Below, piece after piece: positions 39,695-48,989 of a stretch of 64,000 nt of DNA; the first letter of the stretch is position 1, and every line of letters begins with the position of its first letter. The stretch is from Ruminococcus champanellensis 18P13 = JCM 17042 (GTDB taxonomy: Bacteria > Bacillota > Clostridia > Oscillospirales > Ruminococcaceae), in assembly GCF_000210095.1 (NCBI RefSeq), contig NC_021039.1:1046880-1110879 (forward strand), written 5' to 3'. The translations under genes were made by a program, and so were the position numbers. The notes under the pieces are model-generated. The model searched no databases, was not told where the DNA came from, and was given only the letters and a program-made list of their open reading frames with translations.

Positions 39695-41744
39695 CCGTAT
39701 CAATCTTTGGCGTATCCGGGCTTTTCGGCGGCTCGCCGATCAATTGATCCATCAGGAACGGGCAGTCCGGGGACAGAAAATAGTATTCCCCGTTATAGCG
39801 CAGTACATAGTCCCCGGTGGTGCTGCCGTAGTTGGACGCATAGGGCAGCAGAAAACCGGCGGAGGGGATCTCTTCAGAGGTTTCGGCATCCGTGATCGGA
39901 AAGTTGATGTACACCCGGTCGTGCTCCGTGCCCAGATAATAAAGGATTCCGCTGGAATCGGCGGCTTCCGTGTCGGAATCCGGAGCTGGCGGTGTGCATT
40001 TGTATGTCTTGAGCATTTCCATGGTGTTGGTAAAGCTGCTGCGTACCGGGATGCCGTTGGCATACAAATAGATCTCCTTTGGCTCCAGGAATTCCTGGTC
40101 GGACATATTCATCCAGTCCTGCATGTAGGCGATCTTGAACTCCCGGATAAACTGCTGATAGGAGTCGGGAGCAAAGTAAGTGGCGTTTGTTTGGTTGCTG
40201 TCCTCCACCCGAAGCTCCGGTCCGAAATTGTCAAGCCGTTCGTCCAGGGTCGCCTGCATCCACGCATTGCTGCGCATAACCGGCTCCACCAGGTCAGCCC
40301 ACTGCTCCGCTGTAATGGTGTACCGGCGGGTGAACTGTGCTCCCAGCTTCAGGTGGTAGGTAATGCGGATCTGGGTTGGACTGCTTCCATAGTGGTCATT
40401 GTCTCTCGCATCATAGGCGTTCAGCAGCCGCTTGTGCAGCCCATACACTGCTTCAATCTGTTCCGGCTCTGTCAGCTCCACCTTGGGTTGGGCCTCCATG
40501 CCGCTGTCCCAGTAAATGGAGTTGTAGTTTTCGTTGCAGGAGAAGGTGATGCTGCTGATGTTGGATTCCTCCGGCAGACGCTGCACGACACCGAAGTAGT
40601 CGGTGGCATCCAGCAGGGCGGTGAATCCGGCAATGACCGCCATGGTCACAGCAAACCGGATCAGGGACTTGTAGAATTTCTTAAAGCCCCGGTTGGTGAT
40701 GATCTCTGCGATCAGATACACCACCGCCGAGAAGATCAGCACCGGGATCAGGGTATCCGCATCGCTGACAGCAATGGCATACAGACAGGTCATCAGAGCG
40801 CCCATGGTGAAGTAGTACATGAACCGGTATACATAGGGCTTGGAGGTGTCCTCCGCCTTTCTGTGCCGATACAGCAGGTAGGTTACGCCTACCAGCACCA
40901 GGATCTCTGCCAGATAGGCCGCTGCCCAACTGCCGACGGGGTATTGGGTTTCATTTTCCAGAAAGGAGAAGAATACGGATCCGGCACCAACCGGCCCGGT
41001 ATACTCCAACAGCTTCAGCAGAGTGGATTCAATGTCGATGCCGTACATGCCGCCCTGGAGATAGACCAGACCGAATACCACAACGGTAATGGGCACCAGG
41101 AACAGGACGCATATTGTGGCGATGAGGGATTCAGCCTGGGTGCCGCAGCAGGTCATGGCAAAGACGGTGCAGGCGTACAGGAACAGCATGCCCAGTGCCA
41201 CGATGATGATGCATTTGAGGGCGGCAAGCTCCAGAGAAAAGGGTATTTCGCCCAACATTTCCCGCAGACCGTCCTGGAGGATGCATCCGGTTTCAAAGAT
41301 GGCGTAGCACAGACCGCAGGCTGCCAGGAAGGGGAGCAGATACATGGCAGCACCGGTGAGAAAATCGCTGAAGAACCGCTGCCGGGTGTTGATCGGCAGG
41401 GCGTAGGTCATATCCACCTTTGCCTTCCGGAACAGATAGTCAAAGGAGCCCACGGCAAACAGGAAGCCCAGCAGCAGGGAGACGCAGAAAAAGATCATGC
41501 CCAAGCCTGCGTACATGCTTCCGTACCGCACCCAGTAGGGCTCCTCTACGGGATTGCCATCCAAGTTGTAGGGGACATAGTGAAGGAGTGCACTGCTTGT
41601 CAGCACTGTGGACAGCACGATCAGGGGCAGTCCCAGCAGCTGCAGGACACCGTAGACGATTAGCGGCTTCCGGTTGGCAATGAGCTTTGTGCGGGCATTG
41701 AGCCAGAACGGCCGCAGCTTACTCTGTGATGGCGTTGCTGTCAT
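39681..41744 (-). CDS. ABC-2-type transporter permease with extracytoplasmic part
   Basis: 687 residues. N-terminal six or so membrane segments (about 25-360) are followed by a soluble C-terminal region of about 300 residues. It follows the ATPase gene at the overlap 41719-41744, the usual permease position in GntR/ATPase/permease operons. The ATG at 41744 follows GGAGG by 9 bases; a TTG two codons earlier is too close to it. Substrate unknown; such operons often respond to cell-envelope stress or antimicrobial peptides in Gram-positive bacteria. Confidence 0.82.
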   Translation of the reverse strand: MTATPSQSKLRPFWLNARTKLIANRKPLIVYGVLQLLGLPLIVLSTVLTSSALLHYVPYNLDGNPVEEPYWVRYGSMYAGLGMIFFCVSLLLGFLFAVGSFDYLFRKAKVDMTYALPINTRQRFFSDFLTGAAMYLLPFLAACGLCYAIFETGCILQDGLREMLGEIPFSLELAALKCIIIVALGMLFLYACTVFAMTCCGTQAESLIATICVLFLVPITVVVFGLVYLQGGMYGIDIESTLLKLLEYTGPVGAGSVFFSFLENETQYPVGSWAAAYLAEILVLVGVTYLLYRHRKAEDTSKPYVYRFMYYFTMGALMTCLYAIAVSDADTLIPVLIFSAVVYLIAEIITNRGFKKFYKSLIRFAVTMAVIAGFTALLDATDYFGVVQRLPEESNISSITFSCNENYNSIYWDSGMEAQPKVELTEPEQIEAVYGLHKRLLNAYDARDNDHYGSSPTQIRITYHLKLGAQFTRRYTITAEQWADLVEPVMRSNAWMQATLDERLDNFGPELRVEDSNQTNATYFAPDSYQQFIREFKIAYMQDWMNMSDQEFLEPKEIYLYANGIPVRSSFTNTMEMLKTYKCTPPAPDSDTEAADSSGILYYLGTEHDRVYINFPITDAETSEEIPSAGFLLPYASNYGSTTGDYVLRYNGEYYFLSPDCPFLMDQLIGEPPKSPDTPKIDTGAML

Positions 41745-42630
41745 AGCCAAGCACCTCCAGTTCGTAAATAAAGATTTCTTCCAGTGTCAGAGGGATCACG
41801 TCCAGTACAACGGGGTCAAGGGGCGCCAGACACTGCCGGAGCTCCTCCTCTGTGCCCTTGGCGATGATGTAGCAGACGCTGGAGGACTGCTCGAAATGCA
41901 TGACCTCCACCCCAAGCGCCTTTGCCCGTTCTGCGTCCAGTTGCTGTCCGGCACCTGGCACCACCTGCAGCTTGTGGATGCTGCTTTTCACGCTGTCCAG
42001 TTCCCGGGAAAAGACGATCTTTCCCTGGTGGAGCAGCGCCACCGTGTCGCAGACCTCATTGATCTCCTTCAGATTGTGGGAGGAGATGATGGTGGTCAGA
42101 TTCCGGTCCAGCATAGCGTCCACGATCATGCGCTTGACGATGATCCGCATGGTGGGATCCAGTCCGTCAAAGGCTTCGTCCAGCAGCAGGTAATCCGTGC
42201 GGCATGCCAGGGCAATGATGACGATAGCCTGCCGCTTCATGCCCTTGGAAAAGGTGCTGAGCTTTTTCTTCAGGGGCAGCTTGATGTTTGCCCGGAGCTT
42301 TTCAAAGGCTTCCTCGGAAAAGTTCGGGTAATAGGGCTTGTAGAAGTTTTTCAGCTCCTCCAGGGTGTAGCTGGTGAACTGGACGGTTTCATCGTTGATG
42401 AAAAAGATCCGCTGCTTGGTCAGCACATTGTCATAGGCAGGCTGACCGTCCACCAGCAGCTCGCCTCCCTCCGGTCGGTAGATGCCGGAGATCAGCCGCA
42501 GGATGGTGGATTTTCCGGCGCCGTTGGAACCCAGCAGTCCGAATGCGGTGCCGGTGGGAATGGTCAGATCCACCCCATCCAACACCGGGGTGGTGTCGAA
42601 TTTCTTTACCAGTTGATTGAGTTCTATCAT
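41719..42630 (-). CDS. ABC transporter ATPase (YtrB/BcrA type)
   Basis: 303 residues. Walker A GSNGAGKST near residue 35, a degenerate signature FSKGMKRQ, Walker B LLLDEAFDGLD and an H-loop ISSHNL. The degenerate signature and the GntR partner fit YtrB-like ATPases of ABC-2 exporters. It overlaps the permease by about 26 bases. Start at 42630 has a GAGGGT site. Confidence 0.9.
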   Translation of the reverse strand: MIELNQLVKKFDTTPVLDGVDLTIPTGTAFGLLGSNGAGKSTILRLISGIYRPEGGELLVDGQPAYDNVLTKQRIFFINDETVQFTSYTLEELKNFYKPYYPNFSEEAFEKLRANIKLPLKKKLSTFSKGMKRQAIVIIALACRTDYLLLDEAFDGLDPTMRIIVKRMIVDAMLDRNLTTIISSHNLKEINEVCDTVALLHQGKIVFSRELDSVKSSIHKLQVVPGAGQQLDAERAKALGVEVMHFEQSSSVCYIIAKGTEEELRQCLAPLDPVVLDVIPLTLEEIFIYELEVLGYDSNAITE

Positions 42631-42650
42631 GGTTCCGTACCCTCGCTCTG

Positions 42651-43022
42651 TTACGGAGCGCTCCTTTCTTTCTCTGTCACTGCATCGATCCGGTTTTTCA
42701 GCTCATCCGGGGTCACGCCCGCCTTCAGAGCCTCCCGGACAGATTCGTCAAAATCGATCAGCGCATACTCCTTGATTTCCATATCGCTGATGCGGGATAT
42801 AAAGCTGCCTCGTCCGGAAAGGGAGTAAATGACCTTGCTGCGCTCCAATTCCTGATATGCTTTGGCAACGGTGTTGGGATTTACGCCAAGCTCCTTTGCA
42901 AGGGCACGCACACTGGGCAGTTGGTCATTTTCCGACAGCACGCCCTTGATGATCAGCTCGATTGTCTTTTTGTAAAGCTGTTCGTAGATGGGCACACGGC
43001 TTTGCAGGTCAATATCAAACAT
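42651..43022 (-). CDS. GntR-family regulator, YtrA subfamily
   Basis: 123 residues: an N-terminal winged helix (about 10-75, LPSVRALAKELGVNPNTVAKAYQ) and a short C-terminal tail, the YtrA subfamily size, without a large ligand domain. Such repressors control the ABC genes downstream in the same operon. AGGAGGTGC precedes the ATG. The promoter is strong. Confidence 0.93.
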   Translation of the reverse strand: MFDIDLQSRVPIYEQLYKKTIELIIKGVLSENDQLPSVRALAKELGVNPNTVAKAYQELERSKVIYSLSGRGSFISRISDMEIKEYALIDFDESVREALKAGVTPDELKNRIDAVTEKERSAP

Positions 43023-43064
43023 CAGGCACCTCCTGTTCCGTGGCGTATTAGCTGTACCACTATT

Positions 43065-43081
43065 GATATTACACTTAATAC
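43065..43081. promoter_or_regulatory. Possible GntR operator
   Basis: GATATTA-CACT-TAATAC(T) overlaps the -10 region of the GntR promoter; the arms match at five of seven positions. Its place suits autorepression, but the symmetry is imperfect. Confidence 0.3.
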
Positions 43082-43108
43082 TTTAGCACAGGTTTTCGGC
43101 TTTGTCAA
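43080..43108 (-). promoter_or_regulatory. Promoter of the GntR-ABC operon
   Basis: Minus strand TTGACA (43108-43103), 17-base spacer, TAAAGT (43085-43080). Confidence 0.75.
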
Positions 43109-43125
43109 GAGGTTTTCTGCAAAAA

Positions 43126-43152
43126 TGAAAAAGCACAGGAAATGCTCCTGTG
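43126..43152 (-). terminator. Minus-oriented hairpin before the GntR promoter
   Basis: GCACAGGA (43133-43140) and TCCTGTGC (43145-43152) form an 8-bp stem; the minus-strand tail is TTTTTCATTTTTG. No minus-strand gene lies between it and 44307, so it may only block read-through into the GntR promoter. Confidence 0.6.
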
Positions 43153-43162
43153 CAAATACCCG

Positions 43163-43191
43163 TTGACGGAACGGGAGTGCTGTGCTATACT
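43163..43191 (+). promoter_or_regulatory. Promoter of the CE2-like esterase gene
   Basis: TTGACG (43163-43168), 17-base spacer, TATACT (43186-43191) with extended TGC. Confidence 0.88.
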
Positions 43192-43245
43192 ATGTATAAA
43201 ATAAGGGTATCCTGCGCAGAACACCTGTGGAGGACCGCCGCAGAT

Positions 43246-44322
43246 ATGGAGATAGGATTGCGTATGGGTACATGGATTTCACCGGCGGACCCGGCTTTGC
43301 AGTACATGGGCAGGATCGACCGGTCACAGGGGGCGTCTCCTGCTTTTTACTATGCCGGATCCCAGGTGCGTCTGGGTTTTACCGGAGACCGGCTTGCGGT
43401 CAGGGTGCAGAACACCCGGTTCTACAACCGGATCCAGCTTGGCTACTGGTTGGACGGAGCGGAGGGGGTGCTGGATCTGTCCGACACGCCGGAGCCACAA
43501 CTGCTGGAGATTCCGGTGACCCGGTGCCGCCCTCTGCATCGTCTGATCCTGTTCAAGCGGCAGGATGCCACCCACTATTTTCGGCTATTGGGGTTTGAAC
43601 TGGCAGAGGGGGGATGTGCCTGCAAGCTCCCCCCCTTGCCCCAGCGGCGGATCGAATGCTACGGAGACAGCGTCAGTGCCGGAGCAGTCTGCGAGGCTTA
43701 TGAGGCAGTGGGACAGACGGATCCTCCCGCAAAATGTGATGGTACAGCGGACAACGCCTGGTATGCGTTTCCCATGCAGACTGCCAGGCTTCTGGGAGCA
43801 CAGATCCACAACATTGCCCAGGGTGGCATTGCCCTGCTGGATCATACGGGGTATTATCATGGCGGACAGATCGGTATGGAATCCGTATACAATAAGCTGT
43901 GTTACATTCCCGAAACGGATACCGGGGTGACGGACTGGGACTTTGCAGCATACACACCCCAGGTGGTGATTTTGGCGTTCGGTCAGAACGATCATCACAT
44001 CGGGCAGCAGGACAATATCCTTCTGACCGGTCAGCGGCGCATTGCCTGGAAAAACCGGTACCTGGAGCTGCTGGGGGATCTGATGGACAAATACCCCCGG
44101 GCAGTGTTTATCCTGACTCTGACAGTGCTGCAGCACGATGCGGATTTTGAGCGGGTGCTGGATGAGATACAGGAAACGGCGGGCAGTGACCGGGTGCTGC
44201 GGTATCGGTTCCGCCGCACGGGAACGGGCACTCCGGGGCATCCCCGGGTGCCGGAGCAGTCGGAAATGGCAAGCGAGCTGACCCAGTTTATTTTGAGCCT
44301 GGGGGATCAGATCTGGGTGTGA
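43246..44322 (+). CDS. SGNH/GDSL esterase, carbohydrate esterase family 2-like
   Basis: 358 residues with no signal peptide. An N-terminal beta-sandwich (about 1-120) precedes an SGNH domain: ECYGDSVSAG gives the nucleophile Ser, the oxyanion Gly and Asn regions follow, GQND is block III, and GHPRVPEQSEMASEL carries the catalytic His. The two-domain layout and the HP ending resemble CE2 deacetylases acting on acetylated plant polysaccharides. Because it lacks a signal it may act on imported oligosaccharides. The ATG at 43246 is 12 bases after GGAGG; the ATG at 43264 is nearly as good. The promoter excludes starts before 43198. Confidence 0.8.
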   Translation: MEIGLRMGTWISPADPALQYMGRIDRSQGASPAFYYAGSQVRLGFTGDRLAVRVQNTRFYNRIQLGYWLDGAEGVLDLSDTPEPQLLEIPVTRCRPLHRLILFKRQDATHYFRLLGFELAEGGCACKLPPLPQRRIECYGDSVSAGAVCEAYEAVGQTDPPAKCDGTADNAWYAFPMQTARLLGAQIHNIAQGGIALLDHTGYYHGGQIGMESVYNKLCYIPETDTGVTDWDFAAYTPQVVILAFGQNDHHIGQQDNILLTGQRRIAWKNRYLELLGDLMDKYPRAVFILTLTVLQHDADFERVLDEIQETAGSDRVLRYRFRRTGTGTPGHPRVPEQSEMASELTQFILSLGDQIWV

Positions 44323-44696
44323 AGCCGCCGCTGTACCAGCCGACAGATGCCGCAGGCAGGGATACTCAGGAAAAACCACAGTATGGAAAAAGGCAGGCAG
44401 ATCTGCCCCAGCAGATTCAGCGGTACGGTGGTATAATCCCATACGCCCCAACGGAGCACCAGATTGTCGATGACGCCTACGGTAAATTCCATGGCGGTGA
44501 TAAACAGCGCCCCCAGCAGGCAGCGCTGCCACAGGGGTGCCTGCAGCCGCAGGTTCACATCATATAGGAACACCAGTACGGTGCCTCCCACTACTGCCAT
44601 GGTCCAGTGGGTATAGCCCCGTGCAAGAATCTCGATCAGGCTGTATATAAAATAACCGAGCAGAAACATAAGCATGCGTTCGCCGAGCGGTTTCAT
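44307..44696 (-). CDS. CmpB-like putative ABC transporter permease (PF06541 type)
   Basis: 129 residues, four membrane helices. ARGYTHWTMAVVGG and NLVLRWGVWDYTTVPLNLLG match the short CmpB-like family of putative transporter permeases. No ATPase gene is adjacent. The start at 44696 has AAGGAGGTG 6 bases upstream; the same frame is open further upstream, but that would be non-coding sequence. Its 3' end overlaps the esterase's 3' end by 16 bases. Role unknown. Confidence 0.8.
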   Translation of the reverse strand: MKPLGERMLMFLLGYFIYSLIEILARGYTHWTMAVVGGTVLVFLYDVNLRLQAPLWQRCLLGALFITAMEFTVGVIDNLVLRWGVWDYTTVPLNLLGQICLPFSILWFFLSIPACGICRLVQRRLHTQI

Positions 44697-44810
44697 ACTG
44701 CACCTCCTTACGATGTTGCATAAAGCAAGTATCTGCGTCCGGCGGCGCAATATACATGAAAGCAGGGCGGCACTGCACAAAGATTGTGCGTATTGCCCGG
44801 ATAGGGGAAG

Positions 44811-45458
44811 ATGATGAAATCTTTTTTGATTATTGGATTGGGGCGCTTTGGCAGGCATATGGCGAAAACTTTGGTGGAGCAGAAAAACGAGGTGCTTGCC
44901 ATTGACATTGATGAGCACCGGGTCAACGATTCCATGCAGTATGTGTCCAACGTACAGATCGGCAACGCCACCAACGAGCGGTTTGTTTCCTCCCTTGGGG
45001 TGGGGAATTTTGATGTGTGCGTGGTTGCCATCGGGGATAATTTTCAGGCATCCCTGGAGGCGACCTCTCTGCTGAAGGAATGCGGTGCCCGGTATGTGCT
45101 GGCGCGGGCAAGCCGGGATGTACACAAGAAATTTCTGCTGCGCAACGGGGCGGACGAGGTAGTCTATGCGGAGCGGGAACTGGCGGAGCGGCTTGCCATC
45201 AAGCATGGCTCCAATCATGTGTTCGATTATATGAAGCTGGCGGACGATTATGCCATTTATGAGATCTCTGTGCCGGAATCCTGGGTGGGGAAGACCATCG
45301 TAGGCAAGGCGATCCGGCAGAAGTATCAGATCAGCATCCTTGCCACAAAGGAAAACGGACATATTTACCCGCTGCCCTCTCCGGATCATGTGTTCAAGCA
45401 GAATGAGACGCTGATGATCATGGGACACCAGAAGGATGTCCAGGCGATCACGAAGTAG
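44811..45458 (+). CDS. KtrA/TrkA-type potassium channel regulator
   Basis: 215 residues. An N-terminal RCK domain with GLGRFGRHMA (residues 9-18) and ADEVVYAE binds NAD(H)/ATP; the C-terminal TrkA_C domain (about 135-215) often binds c-di-AMP. It gates a potassium-transport membrane subunit (KtrB), which is not in this window. AGGGGAAG precedes two adjacent ATGs. Confidence 0.92.
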   Translation: MMKSFLIIGLGRFGRHMAKTLVEQKNEVLAIDIDEHRVNDSMQYVSNVQIGNATNERFVSSLGVGNFDVCVVAIGDNFQASLEATSLLKECGARYVLARASRDVHKKFLLRNGADEVVYAERELAERLAIKHGSNHVFDYMKLADDYAIYEISVPESWVGKTIVGKAIRQKYQISILATKENGHIYPLPSPDHVFKQNETLMIMGHQKDVQAITK

Positions 45459-45469
45459 GGGGCTGTGCC

Positions 45470-45895
45470 ATGGGAATGAATCTATTTCATCTGACGAACG
45501 AAGCCATGGAGCAGGCATTGGCAAAAGCCATGATGCCCGGGGATCGGTTTTCCTGCCCGGTGTATGTCAGCTTCGGCAGGCCGTCTGTGTTTAGCTCGTC
45601 CCTGTCCAATCAGTATGGCTATGCGGCGGTCACAGAAAGCAATTGCCTGGTGGTGGTGCGGTACAATATGCTGGGTATGAAATTGTCCAGCCAGTATTAT
45701 GCCTTGCAGGATCTCCAGTCCCTGTCCGTTGGCAGAGGGATCGGCTCTCTGACCTCCATCAAGCTGACCTTTGCCGCCGGCACCGGCACGGAGCAGCTGC
45801 ATCTGCGTGTCAGTCCAAAGGTGTATATGTCCGGGCTGACCGGTCAGGCGCAGAATCTGGAGGGACTGATCGATGCTCTGGAACGGTGGAAGTAA
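45470..45895 (+). CDS. Hypothetical protein, PH-like fold possible
   Basis: 141 residues, no signal or membrane segment. Beta-strand-rich centre (YGYAAVTESNCLVVVRYNML, LQDLQSLSVGRGIGSLTSIKL) followed by a C-terminal helix (GQAQNLEGLIDALERWK) resembles the strand-then-helix order of PH-like domains, but I cannot confirm it. It follows the KtrA gene by 11 bases, so they are probably cotranscribed. Confidence 0.7.
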   Translation: MGMNLFHLTNEAMEQALAKAMMPGDRFSCPVYVSFGRPSVFSSSLSNQYGYAAVTESNCLVVVRYNMLGMKLSSQYYALQDLQSLSVGRGIGSLTSIKLTFAAGTGTEQLHLRVSPKVYMSGLTGQAQNLEGLIDALERWK

Positions 45896-45911
45896 AACTG
45901 CATCGAAAAGG

Positions 45912-45936
45912 CCTGCACCATGGTGCAGGTCTTTTT
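45912..45936. terminator. Bidirectional terminator
   Basis: CCTGCACC (45912-45919) and GGTGCAGG (45922-45929) form an 8-bp stem with CTTTTT on the right and, on the minus strand, CCTTTTC on the left. It serves the convergent unknown gene and the flippase gene. Confidence 0.85.
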
Positions 45937-47602
45937 ATGTCCGTCCCCGAAGGGCGGCGAGGCGGATGCCCATGAGCCACATGGCAAACAGATACACGCA
46001 GCCTCCCATACAGATGGCGGCAGGCAGCGCCAGATTGTTTCCCAGTCTGCCCAGCAGCAGGCTATAGCTGAAGGCGGCTGCGGCGGCACAGAGCATGCCC
46101 CCGTAGGCAGGCTTGAGAAACAGCATGATTCCCAGCTTGACACCGGTTTTTTTCTGATAGGTGTACAGCGCCAGCAGGAAGGTCACCAGATAACAAAGGG
46201 TGGTGGACAGGGCGGCACCGGCAATGTGGATCCGGGGCAGGGGAATCAGCAGCAGATTGCCTGCCAGCTTGCAGCATACCCCAACGCCCATGATCCGGAC
46301 TGTTGTGGGGGCATGCCCCACAGCCTGGAGCATGCTGAACAGGGGGAAGGTCAGCGCCAGGAAGATCACCCCGGGCCCCAGGCACTGGAGTGATGGAGCT
46401 GCTGCCAGGATCTCGGCAGCCCGCTGGGGATACAGCAACTGCAAAATGGGCTGTGCCAGCACGGAAATCCCCAATCCGGCGGGGAATGCCAGAAAGCCGG
46501 TGGCAAGCATGGCGGCGGCGGAATCCTGCTGCATGGCACTCCGGTTCTGTTCTGCATGGGCGGCGGCAATGGCAGGAATGGCACCTTTGCCGAACATGTT
46601 GGTCAGAGAGGGCACCAGGTTGAAGATGGTCACTGCCAGCCCGGAAAAGGAGCCGAAAATGAAATTTGCCAGAGCAGCCGGATCCGGGGCGGAGTCATCG
46701 GCAAATCGGGCGGCAAAGCTGACAGGTGCCTTGCGGATCGCTGTGTTCAGACAGTGCATACCGGTGGCAAGGTCGATCAGATTGGTCAGATTGGTGATGA
46801 GGGATCCGGCAGCTACCGGGATCAGCACTGCAAACAGCGCCCGGTACAGGGCACGGTCAGAGACAGGGGAGGGCTTTTGCCGGGGCAACGCCGGGATTCC
46901 GTCCCCGATGCATACATGCCGCAGGATCAGAAACAGAGTGCCGGCAGCGCAGGACAGGGTCACGCCCAGCACGGCGGCGGCAGAGGCGGCTGCCAGGGGT
47001 GTGGTGCCCGGCGGCAGGTACCGGAGCACCACTGCCGGATGGGTCAGCGCATACCGACATAACCCCAGACCGCATACCAGCTTCGTCAGGGCTTCTGCCA
47101 GTTGGGACAGACCGGTTGGATACATGGTGCGCAGTCCCTCATAATAGCCACGGAATACGGCACTGACGCAGCCCAGCAGGATCGCCGGTGCCAGCACCAG
47201 TACGGACAGGTAGGCGTCCGGATTTTCCGCAACATAGCGGCAGAAGGGCTTTGCCAGCAGCAGGATAGCCCCCGTTCCCAGCAGCCCCATGAGAGTGAAG
47301 CTCCACAGAGACAGCTTCAGGATCCGGCGGAGGGCGGCATGATCCTCCAGCGCAGCACGTTCCGCAGTCAGCTTTGCCACTGCCGTGGTCAGCCCGGTAA
47401 TGGATAGGGCATACACCGGCAGGAACAGCCCGTAGGCACAGCTGAAGTAGCCCATACCGCCGCCCCCCAGCAGATTGGTCAGAGGCAGCTTGAACAGGGC
47501 GCCGATGATCTTGGTCACCAGTGCCGAAGCCAGCAGAACGCAGGATCCCCCCAGAAAGCTTTGTTTTTTCGTGCGATCACCTCCGAAAACCCCATTTGTC
47601 AA
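45935..47602 (-). CDS. SpoVB/MurJ-family lipid flippase
   Basis: 555 residues from the first TTG, or 545 from the likely real start. About 14 membrane segments; KKQSFLGGSCVLLASALVTK, then GALFKLPLTNLLGGGGMGYF is the conserved beginning of SpoVB-like flippases of the MOP superfamily, which move lipid-linked cell-wall intermediates. The start is odd: a full GGAGGTGATC site (47584-47575) precedes an ACG at 47572-47570, 7 bases away, exactly where homologues begin, and no ATG is in frame. The TTG at 47602 precedes the ribosome-binding site. Probably ACG or a changed ATG. Confidence 0.88.
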   Translation of the reverse strand: MTNGVFGGDRTKKQSFLGGSCVLLASALVTKIIGALFKLPLTNLLGGGGMGYFSCAYGLFLPVYALSITGLTTAVAKLTAERAALEDHAALRRILKLSLWSFTLMGLLGTGAILLLAKPFCRYVAENPDAYLSVLVLAPAILLGCVSAVFRGYYEGLRTMYPTGLSQLAEALTKLVCGLGLCRYALTHPAVVLRYLPPGTTPLAAASAAAVLGVTLSCAAGTLFLILRHVCIGDGIPALPRQKPSPVSDRALYRALFAVLIPVAAGSLITNLTNLIDLATGMHCLNTAIRKAPVSFAARFADDSAPDPAALANFIFGSFSGLAVTIFNLVPSLTNMFGKGAIPAIAAAHAEQNRSAMQQDSAAAMLATGFLAFPAGLGISVLAQPILQLLYPQRAAEILAAAPSLQCLGPGVIFLALTFPLFSMLQAVGHAPTTVRIMGVGVCCKLAGNLLLIPLPRIHIAGAALSTTLCYLVTFLLALYTYQKKTGVKLGIMLFLKPAYGGMLCAAAAAFSYSLLLGRLGNNLALPAAICMGGCVYLFAMWLMGIRLAALRGRT

Positions 47603-47687
47603 GGGCGGATTGTATAGAATTTGACGGTCAAAGCTGTGCGATTTGCAAAAAAATCGCCCTTGACCCGGACTTTCTGTACATTTTATG

Positions 47688-47716
47688 TTGCCGTCTTGGA
47701 AATTATGTGATATACT
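47688..47716 (+). promoter_or_regulatory. Promoter of the aminotransferase gene
   Basis: TTGCCG (47688-47693), 17-base spacer, TATACT (47711-47716) with extended TGA. Confidence 0.7.
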
Positions 47717-47773
47717 TGATATGATATCGCTTTGAGCGGTGTCCTATGAAAACTGACTGAACGAGGGATAGAT

Positions 47774-48970
47774 ATGAATTATGTTTTCTCTGATAAGGTA
47801 AGCGGCTTACAGGCTTCCGCCATCCGTGAGATCCTGAAGTTCTGTGCGTTCCCGGACGTGATCTCCTTTGCGGCAGGAAACCCTGCCCCGGAGGCATTCC
47901 CCACCAAGGTGCTGGCGGAGCTGTCCGACAGTGTGATGCAGACCGATCCGATCCTGGCACTCCAGTACAACATCACCGAGGGGTACACCCCTCTGCGGGA
48001 TGCGCTGAAAAGCTGGATGGGCTCCCGGCACTGCTTTGAGGCTGGTGCCGATGATCTGATCATCACCTCTGGTGCCCAGCAGGCCAACGAGCTTGCCTGC
48101 AAGGTGCTGTGCAACGAAGGGGACACGCTGATCTGTGAATCTCCCAGCTTTATCGGCTCTCTGAATGCGTTCCGTTCCTATCATGTCAATCTGGTGGGCG
48201 TGGAAATGGAGGAGGACGGCATCCGGCTGGATCTGCTGGAGCAGGCGCTGAAGGATGCGAAAAAGGCAAAGCTCATTTACCTGATTCCCAACTTCCAGAA
48301 TCCCACCGGCAGAACCATGTCCTGGGAGAAACGGAAGGCGGTATACGCCCTGGCACAGAAGTACAACGCCGTGATCCTGGAGGACAACCCTTACGGGGAT
48401 CTGCGGTTTGCCGGAGAGGATATTCCCGCCATCAAGACCCTGGATACGGACGGGAGAGTCATCTACACCGGCACCTTCTCCAAGATCCTGGCGCCGGGTC
48501 TCCGGGTGGGCTATGTGTCTGCGGCAGAGCCTATTATCCAGAAGATCATCGTCTGCAAGCAGGTTGCCGATGTGCATACCAACATCTGGGCACAGGTGCT
48601 GTGCGAGCGGTTCCTGGCGACCCAGAATATTGAACAGCATCTGGCAGGGCTTCAGAAGATCTACCGGCACAAGTGTAATCTGATGCTGGAGGGCATGGAG
48701 CAGCACTTCTCCAGGAAGATCACCTGGACAAAGCCGGAGGGCGGTTTGTTTATCTGGGCGACCCTGCCCCAGGGCAGCGACATGATGGGCTTTTGCAAGC
48801 GTGCCGTGTCCGAATACAAGATCGCTGTGGTGCCCGGTACCGCATTCTCCATTCGGGAGAACGATCCCAGCGACAGCTTCCGGCTGAATTTCTCCACCCC
48901 CACCGACGAGCAGATCGTCCGGGGCATTGAGATCCTGGGGAACATGACAAGAGAACTGCTGGATAAGTAA
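47774..48970 (+). CDS. Class I/II PLP-dependent aminotransferase (PatA/LysN-like)
   Basis: 398 residues. The PLP Lys lies in TGTFSKILAPGLRVGY, with NPTGR and EDNPYGDLRF earlier. The sequence style (VISFAAGNPAPEAFP) fits the MocR-associated / 2-aminoadipate aminotransferase group, of broad amino-acid range. It could supply amino groups in amino-acid synthesis. GAGGGAT precedes the ATG. It begins a plus-strand run with the unknown gene and trpS. Confidence 0.9.
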   Translation: MNYVFSDKVSGLQASAIREILKFCAFPDVISFAAGNPAPEAFPTKVLAELSDSVMQTDPILALQYNITEGYTPLRDALKSWMGSRHCFEAGADDLIITSGAQQANELACKVLCNEGDTLICESPSFIGSLNAFRSYHVNLVGVEMEEDGIRLDLLEQALKDAKKAKLIYLIPNFQNPTGRTMSWEKRKAVYALAQKYNAVILEDNPYGDLRFAGEDIPAIKTLDTDGRVIYTGTFSKILAPGLRVGYVSAAEPIIQKIIVCKQVADVHTNIWAQVLCERFLATQNIEQHLAGLQKIYRHKCNLMLEGMEQHFSRKITWTKPEGGLFIWATLPQGSDMMGFCKRAVSEYKIAVVPGTAFSIRENDPSDSFRLNFSTPTDEQIVRGIEILGNMTRELLDK

Positions 48971-48989
48971 ATTTGAAAGGATGAATGAA

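Noticed and set aside
39594-41663. Long plus-strand open frame opposite the ABC permease
   Set aside because: Shadow of the permease; no start signal and no domain.
44697-45524. Long minus-strand extension upstream of the CmpB-like gene
   Set aside because: It is the antisense of the KtrA gene; the true start at 44696 has a strong AAGGAGGTG site.
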